A stretch of 64,000 nucleotides of DNA from contig JAKSXM010000007.1 of NCBI GenBank assembly GCA_022575985.1, forward strand, positions 29,700,501 through 29,764,500, written 5' to 3'. This document shows positions 35,928-46,794 of the stretch, in pieces (position 1 is the stretch's first letter; every line of letters begins with the position of its first letter). Below the pieces are notes generated by a model that saw only the letters and a program-made list of their open reading frames with translations, was not told the DNA's origin and did no database searches. This stretch comes from Anagrus nilaparvatae. Lineage: Eukaryota; Arthropoda; Insecta; Hymenoptera; Mymaridae. Position numbers and translations under genes: made by a program.

Positions 35928-36573
35928 AAAAAAACGCGTTTTCACCCCACTGAGAAAGAAAAATTTCGTTTTGTCCATGGGAACAAAAAAAGAATACCCC
36001 AGATCGCAGTTTACCATCCTCGACTTCGCCTCAGATGCTAATTAACGTGCGATCTGGGCCATTCTTTTTTTTTGCTCCCTTGGTTAAAAATCTACTATTC
36101 TTTAATTTTATTTTAATTTTCCACCGATAAAATGGTTATTTAGGGGCCTGGCAAGTTAAGCAGTTTCTGAAGATAATAAATTGTTATAATATAAGCTAAT
36201 TATATTTAAAGTACAGCACTGTATAAGAAAAATTATCTATTTACTGTAAACTTTTGCTGAAATAAAAATTTACTTAGCTTAGGCCATATATAATTTCATC
36301 TCACAACATTAGTGGCCCAAAAGTTATAATATATTAGGAATTTATAATTTTGCTTAAATTAAATTTTTACTTAGCTTAGGCCATAAAATTTCATCTCACA
36401 ACATTTATGGGCCGAAAGTTGAATTATATGTAAAAAGTAGATCCATTAGGAATATTGTAAGGAAATCAAATAAATTTTAATCTTAAAAACCTTATTTTCT
36501 GGACTCAAAAACTTCAAATTCAGATGAGCTTGTGATTAGGAAACAACAAGACTTAACTTTAGTTTTAATTATA
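35928..36573. other. Spacer of the giant palindrome
   Basis: It contains the AGATCGCAG...TGCGATCTGG hairpin-like motif (35993-36058) and two extra partial copies of arm sequence at about 36262-36315 and 36357-36420 (TTTTTACTTAGCTTAGGCCAT followed by ATTTCATCTCACAACATT). No gene. Confidence 0.6.
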
Positions 36574-37964
36574 CTTTAATTTATTAAAGTTTTAAAAACA
36601 TTATTAATTTAATCAGTATCAGTATTTTGAAATATACATTTGCTTAAATTAAATTTTTACTTAGCTTAGGCCATAGAATTTCATCTCACAACATTTATGG
36701 CCCGAAAGTTTAAGAAAATATAAAAGGAATAAAATTCTTAATTTATTTATTTATTTTTTTTAAATAATTAAGTAACGATATATTTTTTGGTTACTCAATG
36801 AGCAACCATTGTGATGGGTCAAATTTTGGTTTTTGAAATTTGTCCGATTTAAGGAGGGGGGTCAAATTTGTCCTATTTAAGGGGGGGGGGAGGTCAAATT
36901 TGTCCTATTTAAGGGGGGAGGGGGTCAAATGAGACTTAGAATAATCCGGGTTTAGGGACTTAGAATATTTTTGATTTAGGGACCTAGAATAATACGCGTT
37001 TAGGGAATCAGAATAGTTTGGGTTTAGAATCTTTTAACATTTAGCAAAGGTGATAATTACAAATTATAAAAATAAGAAATTGTATTGCTTTTCGTGTGTC
37101 TATGCTCAGATGTTATTAAACATGTTCCATGCATTTTGGTTGTGTGTACACAAACCGGTTATAAGTTTTTTTTTAATTTGGATGTAATACCTCATATTTT
37201 TCCATGAAAGTACTGATATCTAGAAGTATCGTTTTTACTTGATATCTCGAATCTTATAATTTATTTTTTGAAAATTTTTTTCTCAAAATTTTTTTCACTA
37301 AAAAATACAAAAAATACCAATTTTTATTTTTTTTATGGACGCAGTACTTAATTTATTTCTGTGGAAGTACCAGTTTTAGAAATATTGTTTATAGTAATTT
37401 TTTGGACCTGATACTTAATTTTTTCTAAATTTTATTCTTAAAATTAAAAAAAAAAAACTGCAATTTTTTTTTTCTTTTTGGACGTAGTGCCTAATTTTTT
37501 CCTATAAAAATACCAATATCTGAAAATATGGTTATTACTCGATATCTCCAATCTCACACTTAATTTTTTGAAATTTTTTTTTCTCGAAACTTTTTGCATA
37601 ATAAAATTAAAAAAACAGCAATATTTTTTTTCTTTTTGGACTTAGTACCTAATATTTTCCTACGAAAGTACTTATATCTAGAATTATCGTTTTTACTCGA
37701 TATCTCCAATTGATACTTAATTTTTTGAAAACTTTTTTCTCAAAATTTTTTACATAAAAAAAAAATAGCAATATTTTTTTTCTTTTGGGAAGTAGTATTT
37801 AATTTTTTTCCATGAAAGTACTAATATCTAAAATTATCGTTTTTACTAGGTAAAATAGACCATTAAGAACATTTTGTTATTGTTAATGAGGAACCATAGT
37901 GCCAATTACTTGGCAGCGTTTTTTTCTTTTTGGACGTTGTACCTAATTTATTTCTATTAGAGTA

Positions 37965-38764
37965 CCCTGGTAGCTTTTTTGCCCGTAGTATACAACTACG
38001 TAAAGTGAAACGGCGGTAAACAGCGCACGTACTCCAAACGTAGAACGGAGCCTCTACTTGCGCGAGAAAATGCGCATAGTTACTCCGCGCTGAGAAGAGA
38101 GAGACACATGTATAGAGACTATATATTTTTAACGTTTCAAGCTTAATATGGCGCCGTTGTCTGTGTTTATTCTTTGTTATTGTTTTTATATTGTTAATTC
38201 AATTTTCAGAATTTAAGGAAAGTTTATAGAAATTACGAAGATAGCAAAAATTTTAATTCAATATAATGCAAATACGGTTATCTTTTATATCTTTTATGCA
38301 CCGAAAAAGAGTGTTATAATTATAAGGCATCGGAATCGATCTACTGTTGAATTATTTATTTATTTTTTTAAAAATACAGTGACAGTTTTACGAAAATTCT
38401 GTTTCAAAAATCTATTTCAAAATCAAAATTAATAAAAAAAGGCATTAAAATAGTATTGTTTATGTGCAATATGGAAGGACACAGCATACCTAACCTTACT
38501 TTTGCTCTATTTATTTAAAGAATTTACTTTTTCTAATTTTTTAGTTTTACTTTAATTCTTATTTTTAAAATTAAAATTTAAAAAAAAAAACGGTATAATA
38601 TACACATTTGGTTCATTTTTTTATTAACTCTAGACAATTTTAAGCAGATTAAGATAGTTCAATATGTAAAACGTGATTTTAAAGTAACTAGCGGCCGTGC
38701 TACGGACTGGAGCAGTAAATACATGCGAAATACGGCCGTCCTACATTGATTTTGGCTACCAGGG
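37965..38764. mobile_element. 800-bp non-autonomous DNA transposon in the right palindrome arm
   Basis: Ends CCCTGGTAGC and GCTACCAGGG are inverted repeats. The flanks read GAGTA before and TACTAG after; the uninterrupted left arm has GAGTACTAG at the matching place. This gives a TA duplication, or GTAC if the outermost base pair is counted as target. No coding frame. The interior is partly GC-rich at the two ends and contains CGTACTCC and GCGCGAGAAAATGCGC. Confidence 0.88.
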
Positions 38765-39147
38765 TACTAGTTTTAGAAAGTTCGTTTATAGTAATTTTTT
38801 GGATCTGATACCGAATTTTTTCAAAATTTTTTTCTCAAAATTAAAAAAACAAAAAAATTAAAATAGCTGCAATATTTTTTTTGTGTGTAATACCTCATTT
38901 AATTCCATGAAAGTAATAATATCTGAAAATATAGTAACCGGTAACATTTCACAACTATTATGGAATTAAGAGAGAAATGTATGCATGATTGCATGGTTGT
39001 AATCGGTGATGTCAGTGGCATATTAATGTATTAAGCTCATTGTTTGAGGAACCTTAGTGCCAGCTAGTTGGCAGGGTATTTTTATATATTTTTCTTTTAA
39101 AGCAGACAAACATACATAAAAAAAATAAATAAATAAATGAACAATTT

Positions 39148-39521
39148 TTTCTTTTAAGTTTTTAGCTTTTAACTAAGGGATTCAAAAATATAATTCAGTC
39201 CGGCTTTATGTTTATAGTCTCATGTATTACTTAAGTATCATGAAATCCATTTGTGGAGCAGTGTTTATTCTTACTGTTTTGCAGTTGAAAAACTCATTAA
39301 TTGTAGAAATCAAGTAATCAGTATCTACGGCTGACAAGACTCATATATGGTGTAATAAATAATTTCCTTTGAACTCTAGAACATTGATCGTAAGAACAAA
39401 CAAAACACAAGTCATGGATTTCTTGATACTTAAGTAATACACGAGACTGCAAATATATAAAGCTGAGCTGAATTATATTTTTGAAGGCCTTAATTATAAA
39501 CTAAAAACTTAAAAGAAAAAA
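39148..39521. repeat. MITE-like inverted repeat, arms about 105 bp
   Basis: TTTCTTTTAAGTTTTTAGCT, AAAAATATAATTCAG and ACTTAAGTATCATGAAATCC on the left mirror 39418-39521, with scattered differences. Confidence 0.75.
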
Positions 39522-39705
39522 ATTCTTAATTTATTTATTTATTTTTTTTAAATCATGAAATAACCATCTCTTTATTTATGCTATAGCGGGTTTCTAAAAT
39601 GGTTAGACAGAGAAAAGAAGAACTTTTGAGAGAAAGATAGAATAAAATTTTGTTCGAAAAAGAACTTATAAAATATAATTTACAATTATTGTATTACTTA
39701 ATTAG

Positions 39706-39821
39706 CTATTTGGGCCGTTCATGAATTAAAATCTGCAGTTCTCTTTCAGATAAATTTTTAGGTTGTCCTTTTCTCAAAATCTCTTCTTGTCTCTTTTTAA
39801 ATAGTTCATCAGAATATGGCA
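39706..39821 (-). CDS. Possible terminal coding exon, protein unidentified
   Basis: On the minus strand TAATATCTATCTTTATAG at the left edge looks like a 3' splice site. The frame after it reads PYSDELFKKRQEEI, then QPKNLSERELQ, and ends HERPK before TAG at 39706-39708. The charged, helix-rich composition with no low-complexity bias is unlike the surrounding AT sequence. The apparent longer frame up to 39909 would be intronic. The protein family was not recognised, and upstream exons were not found between here and the inverted repeat at 40000. It could be host gene or TE relic. Confidence 0.35.
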
Positions 39822-39999
39822 CTATAAAGATAGATATTATTTTACAGCTGAGAATATTAGCAAATAATTGCACATGTATAATAATAAATAAAAAGGTGCA
39901 AACAAACAAAAATTTCTTATAATATTTTAGTTGCTGTTCATGAGTAAATACTTGTAATAAGTAAATAATAGGTAAAGGCGATGCAAACTATGAAACTCA

Positions 40000-40680
40000 T
40001 TGTTCTGCTGATGTCAACGAAAAGAAATGAGATGGTATGGTTTTAGGTCTTCAAAAGTTTCCAATTCGCTAAATTTGTTGCAACGTTATCTTCCTTTTTA
40101 TAACCTGTATTGGAGCTGGTGAAGATTTTAATGCAGATAATTGCATAATTTTTATAAAATTTATTAACTTTAAATTAAAAATTTTAACAAATAACATTAA
40201 TATTTAAATATAAATAAATATCTATGAAAGTATTTTTAATAGGTGAGTGCGATGCAAACTATAAAACTCATTAATAGTGTATCAGAAGCAGCAAGAAAAA
40301 GAAGCGTCAGAGAAATATTAGGTGAATAAACAAGTAAATAGGTGAAGATAAATTCATATTTTGATTAATTTGGAAAAAGATAACTAGACCTAAGCAGCTA
40401 TGTTGCTTGCATCACATAAACAAATCAATGATCTTTTTATCTCTGTGTTTATCTCAGATATTAACCCCATATTTAAATATTAATGTTTATTATTTTGTAT
40501 TTAAAATTAATAATTTTAATAAAAAATTATGCACTTACCTGTATTAAAATCTTCACCTGTTCCAATAAAAATTATAGCTACCAAGATAACGTTGCAACAA
40601 ATCCAGCAAATTGGAATTTTTTGAAAACTTAAAGCCGAACCATTTTATTTCCTTTTGTTGACATCAGCAGGTATAGTATA
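40000..40680. repeat. Diverged inverted repeat, arms about 150 bp
   Basis: CTGCTGATGTCAAC through GGTGAAGATTTTAATGCAG (40005-40136) mirrors 40546-40671 (ATTAAAATCTTCACCTGTTCC through GTTGACATCAGCAG). GCGATGCAAACTATnAAACTCAT occurs twice (about 39979 and 40248). Probably an old MITE. No gene. Confidence 0.7.
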
Positions 40681-42291
40681 TTATTGACAAACTATTAATT
40701 TACTCCAAATCTATATAAGCTACTATTTCTATCTTAATACAGATGCTATTCTTGGTTCAAGTTCTCTAATTGAAGTTATAAATTGTTTTTGGATAGCTTT
40801 ACCAAAAATTAATTTTATAAAAATGTAATCTGAAAGCTGGGTTATTATTATTATTACTATAGAACTTCAAAAATAAACAATAAATATATATAAAAGTATA
40901 AAAGTAATAATAACCGGGCGAGAGCAGACGCTATATACTCTATGTTTATAGGTATGTATAATATACGCTATATGCATACTCTTACTCTATATACTCCTTT
41001 ATACATATACCAGTGTTGAAGAACACATAGTAATCGAAATTCGAGCTTTTCGAGCTATTCGACTTGGAGCTCTTGAAGGTCATCTAAAAATTAGAGAGAG
41101 AAACCTCAATTTCCTGTATATTAGTGCTTCTAAGTTTAGTAACTTAACTTAGTCGCGCACCCTACCGGGTGCCGTAATTTAACTAAAAAAATTTTATATA
41201 TGGGATATTCCGTCAAAAAATTATAAAAAAAACAAAATAATTGAGAAAAAATATTGAAAAATTGAAATTTGAAGTGCAAAATATGTGGTCTAAAGGGGTA
41301 TAAAGGTCTTTAATCTGTCTTATTATTAAATTCCGTTCAAAATACAAATAATTTTTCTAATTTAACATTGCATTGGATTTTCCATGCGATATCGTCGAGA
41401 AAACGGTAAAAAAACGATAAAAAAACGAGTTTTTTGGAATTTTCACTGGGTCGCACCGGGTCTAGAGGTCTAAAACCTTTTGGAAAAATTGTGTTTTTAT
41501 GTTAGAAAAAATAATTTGAAATAAAATTTTGTGCAGCCCCCTTCCCAATATTTAATTCTGTAAAATAATTGATTTTTGAAATTTTTGAATTTAATTTTTG
41601 GTGGTCTAAAGTGGTCTTAGGGGTCCCAAAATTTTTTTGGTGAAAAATATATGCAATGGGACCGCTGTGGCCAATTTTCAAGGTTTTTGGCAATGTCGTT
41701 CCAGAGAAAAAAAATTATAACCAAAAGAACATGTTTTTGGACAGTTTTTTGGCCATTTTAGTGGCGGGGAGGGGTAGATGGACAAACGGGCAACGGTTAC
41801 CACATTTAAAACTTTTAAAACAGTTAGTTTGAAAATCCAAGAACAGGGGCATTTAACTTATCTTAACCCGACATACCCTTAGGTAGTAATTCTTAGGTTT
41901 AATTTGCGAGTCACGATTCAAGGTAGTGACTTATAGATTAAGTTTTATCTAAAATCATATATAAATATTTATCTGGCGTTTGTAGCGGTATTATCTGGGG
42001 CATATTTCGGATATCATCACAATAGCTGACCACACGCGAATCGCCCTCTCTATATTTATCATCATTACTCTAGAAATGAGCTATCCATAAAATTAAAAAA
42101 AAAAATTGCATTATGCAGATACCACAGTCCAAAGTGCTTCCAGGTCACTTAAAACAGGCACGGGGTTTGGCAGAGGTCACGTACCTCCTGGAATATTGGA
42201 TTCAATGGTTACATATATTTTACTGATACTCAAACATTATGCAATAACACTGTATCTAGCAATTGTTAAAAAGCGCTTTCCTTAATCCTTA
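40681..42291. other. No gene recognised
   Basis: AT-rich. Around 41178-41216 it holds an inverted copy of the ATATATGGGATATTCC block found at 33619-33650, followed by AAAATATGTGGTCTAAAGG related to the MITE at 33650-34219. The remainder is unique by eye. Confidence 0.45.
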
Positions 42292-42295
42292 TTAA

Positions 42296-43375
42296 CCCAT
42301 TAGCGCCGGCGCGACCATGCCACTGACGCGTGGATTTTCGCTTAGAAAACGGGTAAAAAAATAATTTTTTTTTTAACTTAAAGTCTTCCTTTACTAAAAA
42401 GGCCTTGCTTTACAAGGTTCTGGGGTCAAATTTTTAATATTAATGACCGTTAATTAAATATGGCGGCTCAAAAAAGAAAAAAATTCGATTATTGATATAC
42501 GGTTTTAAATTGTAATTTTTTTTTTTTTAAGTTTATAAAGACTAAATAAATTATATTTTTGTATTGTTTATGTTTTCTTTTAGTAGAAATTAAAAAAAAA
42601 AATTCAAGATAGCGGATTTAGCAAATGATTATAATTCTGAGGAGAATTCTGATAAATGCTCCAGTCAAATTGCGGAGAGTTGATTTTTAGTTACTGGCCG
42701 GCATAAGCTTTGGTCTATTATAGGATTTTTGGGTCGCTGATCATGAATTTCGGGGTATTTTCCGGAAGATATTAGAGAAGCACCCTAAAATTTGCAAAAA
42801 CTACCCCTAAAACGGGGTATACTTGATGTATTCGCACTTTGAGTACTAGGTCCGTATAGGTTTTTTGGGTCACTGATCTATAATATCGGGGACTATTTTT
42901 TAATAAATTATTATTTCAACTCGAAATTCGTGTACAGCAATCCAAAAAACCTATAATAGATCAAATCCTATGCAGGACAGTAACTAAACATCAAGTCTCC
43001 GCAATTTAACTGGAGTATTTATCAGAATTCTCCTTAGAATTATAACCATTTGCTAAATCCGCTATTTTGATTTTTTTTTAATTTCTACTAAAATAAAACA
43101 TAAACAATACAAAAATATAATTTATTGAGTCTTTATAAACTTAAAAAATAAAAAATTACAATTTAAAACCGTATATCAATAATCAAATTTTTGTCTTTTT
43201 TGAGCCGCCATATTTAATTAGCGGTCAATAATATTAAAAATCTGACCCCAAAATCTTGTAAAGCAAGGCCTTTTTAGTAAAGGAAGACTTTAAGTTAAAA
43301 AAAAAATCATTTTTTTACCCGTTTTCTAAGCGAAAATCCGAGCGTCAGTGGCATGGTCGCGCCGGCGCTAATGGG
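42296..43375. mobile_element. TTAA-type foldback DNA transposon 4 (1080 bp)
   Basis: TTAA at 42292-42295 and 43376-43379. Inverted ends CCCATTAGCGCCGGCGC and GCGCCGGCGCTAATGGG extend into long diverged arms (about 42296-42690 and 42985-43375) that share TTAAAGTCTTCCTTTACTAA. The CCC/GGG start with a TTAA target is piggyBac-like. No transposase is present. The centre resembles the tandem units at 32290-32640. Confidence 0.85.
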
Positions 43376-43679
43376 TTAAAATAGAAAAATTTCATACAAA
43401 TAAATATCTATTTGTTCAACAAGGGAAAAAAATAGGATTTGGCTTTCAATGCAGTTGTATGCACGAGTGAGCGTAGCGAACGAGTGCAGACAGCATTAAA
43501 AGTAAAATTTTCTACATTTTTTCCCGTGTTCAACACATAGTTTTTCATTAAAAGCGAAAAAAAGATCGCCCGAAACTAAGAAAGTAGATCTTTTTTGCAG
43601 GGTATAATGAAAAATTAAAATAGTGCAGGATATGACGGTGTTAATAATAATTGTTAGTGATCTCTGTAAAATATATATT

Positions 43680-43804
43680 TCTATAGGGTACAGTATGAAG
43701 CTTGAATAAATACAATAAAATAAAATTTTTTAGGCACAGAAATATATGTTTTTATTTACAGAATTCATTGTTTGAATTTTCATATTAGGATTTCTTTATT
43801 TAAT
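43680..43804 (-). promoter_or_regulatory. Likely PIG-T 3' UTR with polyadenylation signals
   Basis: On the minus strand AATAAA occurs at 43795-43800 directly after the stop and again near 43751-43756, with T-rich stretches downstream. The exact cleavage site is not determinable. Confidence 0.45.
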
Positions 43805-44069
43805 TTAAGCAGTCTTTTCTTTCACTCCAAATACTTTTTTAAATAATATTAAGATAGATTTAAATTTTCCCTTCAGTCCTTTATCTTCAACTCTCTTCAA
43901 TACTAATCTTTTAGTTGAAATATTATGAAGTGGTCCAAATGCCAATGCAACAGCAGTGCAAGCAAGGCATATTACATTATATGGCATGCTAAAATCTGGC
44001 GTTGGAAGACTTATTAATATTGTTTCAGTCCTTAGTTGTAGTAAATAACCATCCCTTGAGGCATTAAAT
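43805..44069 (-). CDS. PIGT: GPI transamidase component PIG-T, terminal exon
   Basis: Minus strand. The acceptor TTTGTTTTTAATTTAG ends at 44070 and the frame (phase one base in) runs through FNASRDGYLLQLRTETILIS, LPTPDFSMPYNVICL and a hydrophobic segment to a Lys-rich tail ending at TAA 43805-43807. LPTPDFSMPYNVICL followed by one transmembrane helix and a basic cytoplasmic tail is the C-terminus of PIG-T, the ER membrane subunit that stabilises the complex attaching GPI anchors to proteins. AATAAA lies just past the stop (43795-43800), with others further on. About 88 codons are present; the remaining upstream exons are not found in this window, so the adjacent intron must span at least the 20 kb of transposons to 64000, or the gene is broken. 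Strong call for identity; functionality unproven. Confidence 0.88.
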
Positions 44070-44229
44070 CTAAATTAAAAACAAAATTAATTATTAAATT
44101 TTTTTTTTAATATTCATAAATAATTGGTATTACACCAAAACCGAAACTTTTTTTGTCTACCATCAAATAAATTTTACGACAAGATGAGCCACATTATTAA
44201 TAGCAATGCAGGTCTGAGCAGTATTGAAA

Positions 44230-44840
44230 ATAACACAGGCACACAAAAAAAATTCATGTACCAGAAGGTAGATAGACCCCCTGGTATGGAGGTTCTTGGT
44301 GGTGCTAAAACCGAATATAGCCAAAGAAATGCAATAAAACTAGCCAATTTGCCCCCAGTGCCCCCATATGCCCCCCAAAGGAGTGAAAAAAATTTCTTAT
44401 ATTTCTCATATTCATATATTTTTTGAGACGGTGAAACCAAAAATGAATATAAAAAATATTTTCTACTAATGTTTGGCCCTGTAAACCACCCCAGTGGCCC
44501 CATACAACCCGCCCCCCAAAACGTGATATAAAAATGTTTATTACAAAAACTAATGTTAATTAATAAACTAAAGTTATGTTTTTTGAGGCGATGAAACCAA
44601 AGATGAACATAAAAAACGTGCTCAACCAATGCTTGGTCCTTTAGGCCACCCTAGTGCCCCCGTTAACCCCCCCCCCCCCCAAACTAGTTAAAAATATTTT
44701 TATTAGGAAAATTAAAACCTAACGTGTATTGTTATGTTTTTTGATATAATGTAATATGTTTTTTGATATAATATAAAATAGATTTTTAACCAATGCTTGG
44801 CCCTTTCTAACCAAAACCCCCCCCCCCCGAACCCCGAACC
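44230..44840 (-). repeat. About 150-bp tandem repeat with C-runs, inverted relative to 63030-63790
   Basis: Four diverged units marked by CCCC-AGTG-CCCC blocks at about 44344, 44487 and 44643 and a C-run at 44815. Each has an AACATAA/CATATT and TTTTnTATTCAT region. The outer part (CACAGGCACAC, GGTAGA, ATGGAGGTT) corresponds base for base to the reverse complement of 63690-63790. It lies in the presumed PIG-T intron. The open frames here (44124-44426, 44174-44629) are repeat translations. Confidence 0.75.
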
Positions 44841-45897
44841 GCCTTATCCTATGATAAGTGGATTAATTGTCATCCTGTATGATTAGCGAAGTATGCTAAT
44901 TTGAGGAAGAATCTCTCGTTTTTTAAAGAAATGACCCCGGTATTCGTGATCAACGATGCAAAATACCATGAGTGAACCAAATCTGGTAATTCTCAACAAT
45001 ACTAACAAAATCGTGATTTGACTGGAGTAATTTTCAAGATATGGGTTTACAAACTTTGGAATAAAAATTGAATCTTTTTTAAAAAACCTCAAATTTTAAC
45101 CTTATCTGACAAACAAATAATCGGAAATGGACGAGTAAAGAATTTTTTGAAACTTGGGGCTTGTACAAAATTTTTGATAATATAAAAAAAACTATTTTTA
45201 TCAGAATATTGCTATTTAAAAATTGATCAAATGATGAGACTAAAATGGACATATTCTTTATTGTTATCAATGAGTGACAATTAACCATAAAAGTGCGCAA
45301 TTTCCAAAGCTAAAAAGTTGGCTCTTAGATGAAAAAATTGAAAGTAATCGAAAATACAGCGTTATTTGAAAGATAGCTCAAAGGGAAGTCCGGTCAAAGA
45401 TCCCTATGTTATAAAATATATCCCTGTATTTCTAGGTACAAAAGACCCATCGGAATAAAAGTATTAGAATAAAAGGTATTAGAATTAATCAATAGAAGGC
45501 TAAATTTTAACCCTATTTAATTTAAACCAATCCAGCGTAAATTTAATGATCAGGTCTTTAAATCGGTTCCAAACTATTTTTCCCAAAAGTACCACTAAAA
45601 ATAAGCCACAATATTATTTTTCAGCTCATAAAATTCTTGATTTTTGGTGGCCTTTTATAAAAAGAGCGAAAAAAGAGATACAATTTTTCTTAAAACTCAT
45701 ATTAACATAAAAAATTATTCCCTCTTAATTCCAAATATGAAATTTTCTGTAGAATCCAGTTCTGTTCTAAAAATTTTTTTTAGCTGCACATGCGCGAGTA
45801 ATGATTAAAACACATTAGTTTTATTAAAAGTCTATTTAATTAGACATTACGTCAAACAAAAAAAAAATGGAGTTTTGAAAAAATGCGAATTATTGAG
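44841..45897. other. No gene recognised
   Basis: AT-rich, possibly intronic sequence of PIG-T. GATTTGACTGGAGTA at about 45015 recalls the repeat wording at 32655 and 43005. Confidence 0.4.
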
Positions 45898-45904
45898 AAA
45901 TGTT

Positions 45905-45950
45905 ATAATAATAATAATAATAATAATAATCCTTTATTTGTAGTCACAAA
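45905..45950 (-). mobile_element. LINE-type 3' tail, interrupted by the hAT element
   Basis: (ATA)n followed by ATCCTTTATTTGTAGTC on the plus strand reads on the minus strand as an AATAAAGG signal and a (TAT)n tail, typical of insect LINE 3' ends. It resumes after the hAT element at 57435 with the duplicated octamer. Confidence 0.4.
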
Positions 45951-46320
45951 TAGAGGTGGACGATACGAGACGATTCCGAGACTTTAGGCTTGTCTCGTCT
46001 CGGTATCGGAAATTTCGAAATTTTGCGGCATCTTCTCGGTCTCGTCTCGTTTTCGAGAAAGTCTCCAAAAAATTTAAGTTTTTCTTTAGGAAAATTATAA
46101 AAATAAAATTATCAACTATTTATATATGTCGTAGGGAAGTAGAGAAATCTGTGATTTGGCCAAATTGTACGTAGTCGACTAATGGAAGTTTCGATCGCTT
46201 ACTTCCCTAAAATTATTAGTGAAGTAGACGAAAATTATAGCTATTGTCTACTACACCGATAGCCTTTAGGGAGGTAGACGAATCGTCTACTTCACTGAAA
46301 TAAACTCAGTGGAGTAAACT

Positions 46321-46514
46321 TGTTGAGGAGCTGGTTATTAATTAATTATAATAATGGCGACACACACAATTTATATTTTTAAAGAATAGATTTATTAATC
46401 TGCTATTAGCAAAGGCCGTACAAGCACTGAGGTGCCTGCCGGCTTCTTCTCTCTTCTCCCCTCTACAATATATACACTAACACTATTTACAAATATATAC
46501 ATAGATACGGAACA
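46321..46514 (-). repeat. 3' LTR of the BEL/Pao element
   Basis: Identical to the 5' LTR, so insertion is recent on an evolutionary scale. Confidence 0.97.
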
Positions 46515-46530
46515 TTCTCCCGGCTTAATT
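46515..46530 (-). other. Polypurine tract of the BEL/Pao element
   Basis: On the minus strand AAGCCGGGAGAA abuts the 3' LTR. The same junction sequence occurs at 17527 next to the remnant LTR. Confidence 0.6.
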
Positions 46531-46794
46531 TTTTATCCTAATAAAAAATTGAAAGATTATATAAAAAAGAGTTTAAAAATTATAAAAATGTAATTAGAAT
46601 AAAATTATTTACAGAAGTTATAAAAAATATTATTTTGTATTTTTTTTTACTTTAAACATTTATATACAAATAATTGGTTTAAAAAATTAATTTAAAAAAC
46701 ATTTATTTACAAAAAACATTGAGCACAAGTACTCATTTAAACTTTCTAATACAAAAAAAATCAATTAAATTAATTAATAATTTTTTAATATATT

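Larger units (their letters stand above)
34220..39113. repeat. Giant palindrome (4.9 kb)
   Basis: The left arm 34220-35927 and right arm 36574-39113 are near-identical inverted copies around a 646-bp spacer. The outer ends read ATGTTTGTCTGC and GCAGACAAACAT. The right arm is longer because it carries an 800-bp insertion (37965-38764). The arms contain repeated units with TTCTAGATAT and poly-A/T tracts, CCTGCCAACTAGCTGG and AAACCGGTTATAA. No coding frame. Partial relatives lie at 57661-58500 and 61650-62730, so this is a repeat family and not simply an assembly turn-around. No target duplication could be fixed. Confidence 0.9.

Noticed and set aside
44124..44629. Two overlapping frames of 100 and 151 codons on opposite strands
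   Set aside because: Both are translations of the C-run tandem repeat and have no domain or codon signature.
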